Shown: in pieces, positions 62,245-64,000 of the stretch
Layout of the letters: each line of letters opens with the position of its first letter
How positions within the stretch are numbered: position 1 is the stretch's first letter
Source of the DNA: Brucella sp. 21LCYQ03
Lineage (GTDB): Bacteria; Pseudomonadota; Alphaproteobacteria; Rhizobiales; Rhizobiaceae
Direction: 5' to 3'
NCBI RefSeq assembly: GCF_023554105.1
Contig: NZ_JAMJWE010000009.1
Span: 62,001 to 126,000, forward strand
Length of the DNA: 64,000 nt
The notes under the pieces: generated by a model
Told to the model about the DNA's origin: nothing
What the model saw: only the letters and a program-made list of their open reading frames with translations
Database searches by the model: none
Position numbers and translations under genes: made by a program

Positions 62245-63927
62245 GTGAACCTATCTTCTGAAGAGCGGAACATATGGGCCGCTGTCGATCATATTGTCAG
62301 GTCAGAGCCTTTTAAACAGTCAAAGCGGTTGCCAGCATTCTTACGATATGTGGTAAAAGAAGCACTGGAGGGCCGCGGCGACCGCATAAAATCATTCTCA
62401 ATCGCACTGGAGGTATTTGGGCACGAACCAGACGGTGAAGTGAGTGTCCGAACCACTGCAGCACGTCTTCGGGCCGCACTTGATAAATATTATGAAATTC
62501 ATAAAGACGACGTAGAGATTATGATAACCCTTCCAAAAGGGCGTTATATTCCAGCATTTATATTTCTGAAAACGAAGCCCATAGAATTAAATAAGCCGCC
62601 ACATGAAAAAGAAAATAAAATACAAATTATAAAAAATACAATTAAAAAATCAAGAAAAATAACATATCCATCAATTTTATTAATTACAATACTATTCATT
62701 ACTGCTGCATGTTTTGGATTTCACCGAAAGATGAATAACGAAACACAAAATATGACTATTCTCGTTTTAAACACATCCGCAGATAAACTATCCGACAATA
62801 TAATTGCAAAAAATTTCAATCATCACCTTTTGAGTGATATGGTGGAAATGGGAACGGCGAAAATTATTTCCGTTCCAGAAACCCAACTTTCACAATTATC
62901 GATAGCTGGCGACAGCGCCATCAATTACCCGGAACCGACCCTTGCTCTCTCCACCGACCTCTTCGATGATCAAGATGGCGGGATTTCGGTTACCTGGCAC
63001 TTATCTAACCCCGCTAACGGCACGGTACTTTGGGTCGATAAAGACCACGTCAAGAGTCAGGAAGCATCCGGCGTTTCCGGACTGGGAAGTGCTGTTGCAT
63101 TTAGCGTACTCGGTGTCGACGGCGCGGTGAATTCACTTAGCAGCCGACTTGCAGATGACTTGGATGGACGCTGGGCTTGTATTCCGCAATCAATGCGGCT
63201 GTCGATCGTGTTCGATGAAATGCACCAGGGTCGCATGATGCAGTGCATCGAAAATTTGGCTAAAAAACAACCGAATGAACCAATGCTTTGGGGTATGTTA
63301 GCCCAGATTTATACTTATTACAGCGAGTTGCAGGCATCGAAGGGAAACGACTATATCGCATGGCACAAAAAGGCGAAGGAGGCTGCGGATAAAGCCGTCA
63401 CACTTGCGCCAAAATCATTTTTAACGCGGCAAGCTGAACTATTAACAGCGTTTAACGCGGGTGAAACGATACGTTTTAAAAATATTGCACACGAACTGCT
63501 TCAGCAGTACCCTGGTGATCCAAATTTAAAAGTTCGCATCGGTTCTCATTTTGTGAGACTGGCAGATTATGCTGAAGGAAAGCGTCTGATCCTGGAAGGT
63601 ATTTCGGAAAAGAAAACAAGTAATTTATGGGATAATATTTCACTTTCTTTGGCCAATTATGGCAACGGCGCTTATTCTGAAGCCATTTTAGCAGTGGACA
63701 AAGCGAGCGGGGCGCAATCATATCTTCAGCATCTGATAAGAGCTATTTCATTGGCAGACCTTGATCGCATCGCGGAAGCGAAGACCGAAATCGACAAGTT
63801 GCTTCAATATCGGCCGAACTACGCTAACGATGCGTATAAAGATGCAAAGGCACGAAACCTGTCAGCGGAATTGACTGAACGTATCAGCAATAGTTTGCGC
63901 AAGGCCGGGTTGCAAATTCGAAAATGA
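62245..63927 (+). CDS. Membrane-tethered winged-helix protein with TPR-like C-terminus (CadC-like)
   Basis: A 560-residue protein. Residues about 5-105 resemble the cytoplasmic winged helix found in adenylate-cyclase-like/CadC-like regulators of rhizobia: SKRLPAFLRYVVKEALEGRG, then KSFSIALEVFGHEPDGEVSV, TTAARLRAALDKYYE and LPKGRYIPAF. A single membrane helix spans about 141-159. The periplasmic part has tetratricopeptide-like helices (EPMLWGMLAQIYTYYSELQA, then AYSEAILAVDKASG, LADLDRIAEAKTEID). The start is GTG 62245 behind GGGGG with six-base spacing. It probably senses an envelope signal and controls nearby surface genes. The linker and membrane region is markedly AT-rich and Lys/Ile/Asn-biased compared with the rest. 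Confidence 0.75.
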   Translation: MNLSSEERNIWAAVDHIVRSEPFKQSKRLPAFLRYVVKEALEGRGDRIKSFSIALEVFGHEPDGEVSVRTTAARLRAALDKYYEIHKDDVEIMITLPKGRYIPAFIFLKTKPIELNKPPHEKENKIQIIKNTIKKSRKITYPSILLITILFITAACFGFHRKMNNETQNMTILVLNTSADKLSDNIIAKNFNHHLLSDMVEMGTAKIISVPETQLSQLSIAGDSAINYPEPTLALSTDLFDDQDGGISVTWHLSNPANGTVLWVDKDHVKSQEASGVSGLGSAVAFSVLGVDGAVNSLSSRLADDLDGRWACIPQSMRLSIVFDEMHQGRMMQCIENLAKKQPNEPMLWGMLAQIYTYYSELQASKGNDYIAWHKKAKEAADKAVTLAPKSFLTRQAELLTAFNAGETIRFKNIAHELLQQYPGDPNLKVRIGSHFVRLADYAEGKRLILEGISEKKTSNLWDNISLSLANYGNGAYSEAILAVDKASGAQSYLQHLIRAISLADLDRIAEAKTEIDKLLQYRPNYANDAYKDAKARNLSAELTERISNSLRKAGLQIRK

Positions 63928-64000
63928 TGTGGCTCGTCACATCGTTCTCTCCAGCAGCCTGCACAAGAATTACCCCAGGAATGTTTTTTACTCAAATGCA

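Overview
The window looks like chromosomal DNA from an alphaproteobacterium of the order Hyphomicrobiales, most likely Brucellaceae (Ochrobactrum/Brucella group or a close relative). The reasons are the rhizobial-type ExoF/ExoP proteins, the NAGGN osmolyte genes, the phnGHIJKLMN-CDEE order, a BcsN/BcsK (type III) cellulose operon, an alphaproteobacterial NadQ-like regulator and dispersed RIME-like palindromes. All calls come from reading the sequence; no database search was run. I saw no tRNA, rRNA, CRISPR array, insertion sequence or prophage.

Layout. 1-7.7 kb: surface polysaccharide genes (a cut-off glycosyltransferase, gmd-fcl for GDP-L-fucose, ExoF-like and ExoP-like export proteins, and a LuxR-type regulator with a pseudo-receiver). 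8.1-13.3 kb: regulators and a heme oxygenase (Crp/Fnr, Rrf2, heme oxygenase, CSS-EAL phosphodiesterase, NadQ-like). 13.5-18.15 kb: class Ib ribonucleotide reductase nrdHIEF behind a layered leader: a promoter overlapped by a NrdR-type box, a cobalamin riboswitch, a 16-codon upstream ORF and an intrinsic terminator. 18.4-22.7 kb: a CDF-like transporter, an SbmA/BacA-type ABC protein and an aldo/keto reductase.

22.8-33.9 kb is an N-acetylglutaminylglutamine amide (NAGGN) osmolyte island on the minus strand: an M42 peptidase, a five-component Dpp/Opp-type transporter in which DppC and DppD are fused, a GntR/FadR regulator, asnO and ngg. A palindrome of GntR type sits over the asnO ribosome-binding region. 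34.2-36.0 kb holds a Tat-exported metallophosphoesterase. 36.1-47.4 kb is a complete C-P lyase and phosphonate uptake locus with divergent phnF. The phnF-phnG interval holds a good Pho box and a perfect 8+4+8 inverted repeat, and a triple 11-bp repeat precedes phnC. phnP is absent.

47.5-64 kb is a second cell-surface region: an autotransporter with alternating 19/21-residue repeats, a bcsN-A-B-Z-K cellulose operon, and divergent from it a small cluster that I consider the least described part of the window. That cluster holds an outer-membrane-like protein ending in 22 uninterrupted Gly-X-Y triplets, a DUF6065-type protein, a 31-residue membrane peptide, and a membrane-tethered winged-helix/TPR protein. 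Together with the exopolysaccharide genes at the left end and the EAL phosphodiesterase, the window is rich in attachment, matrix and stress functions.
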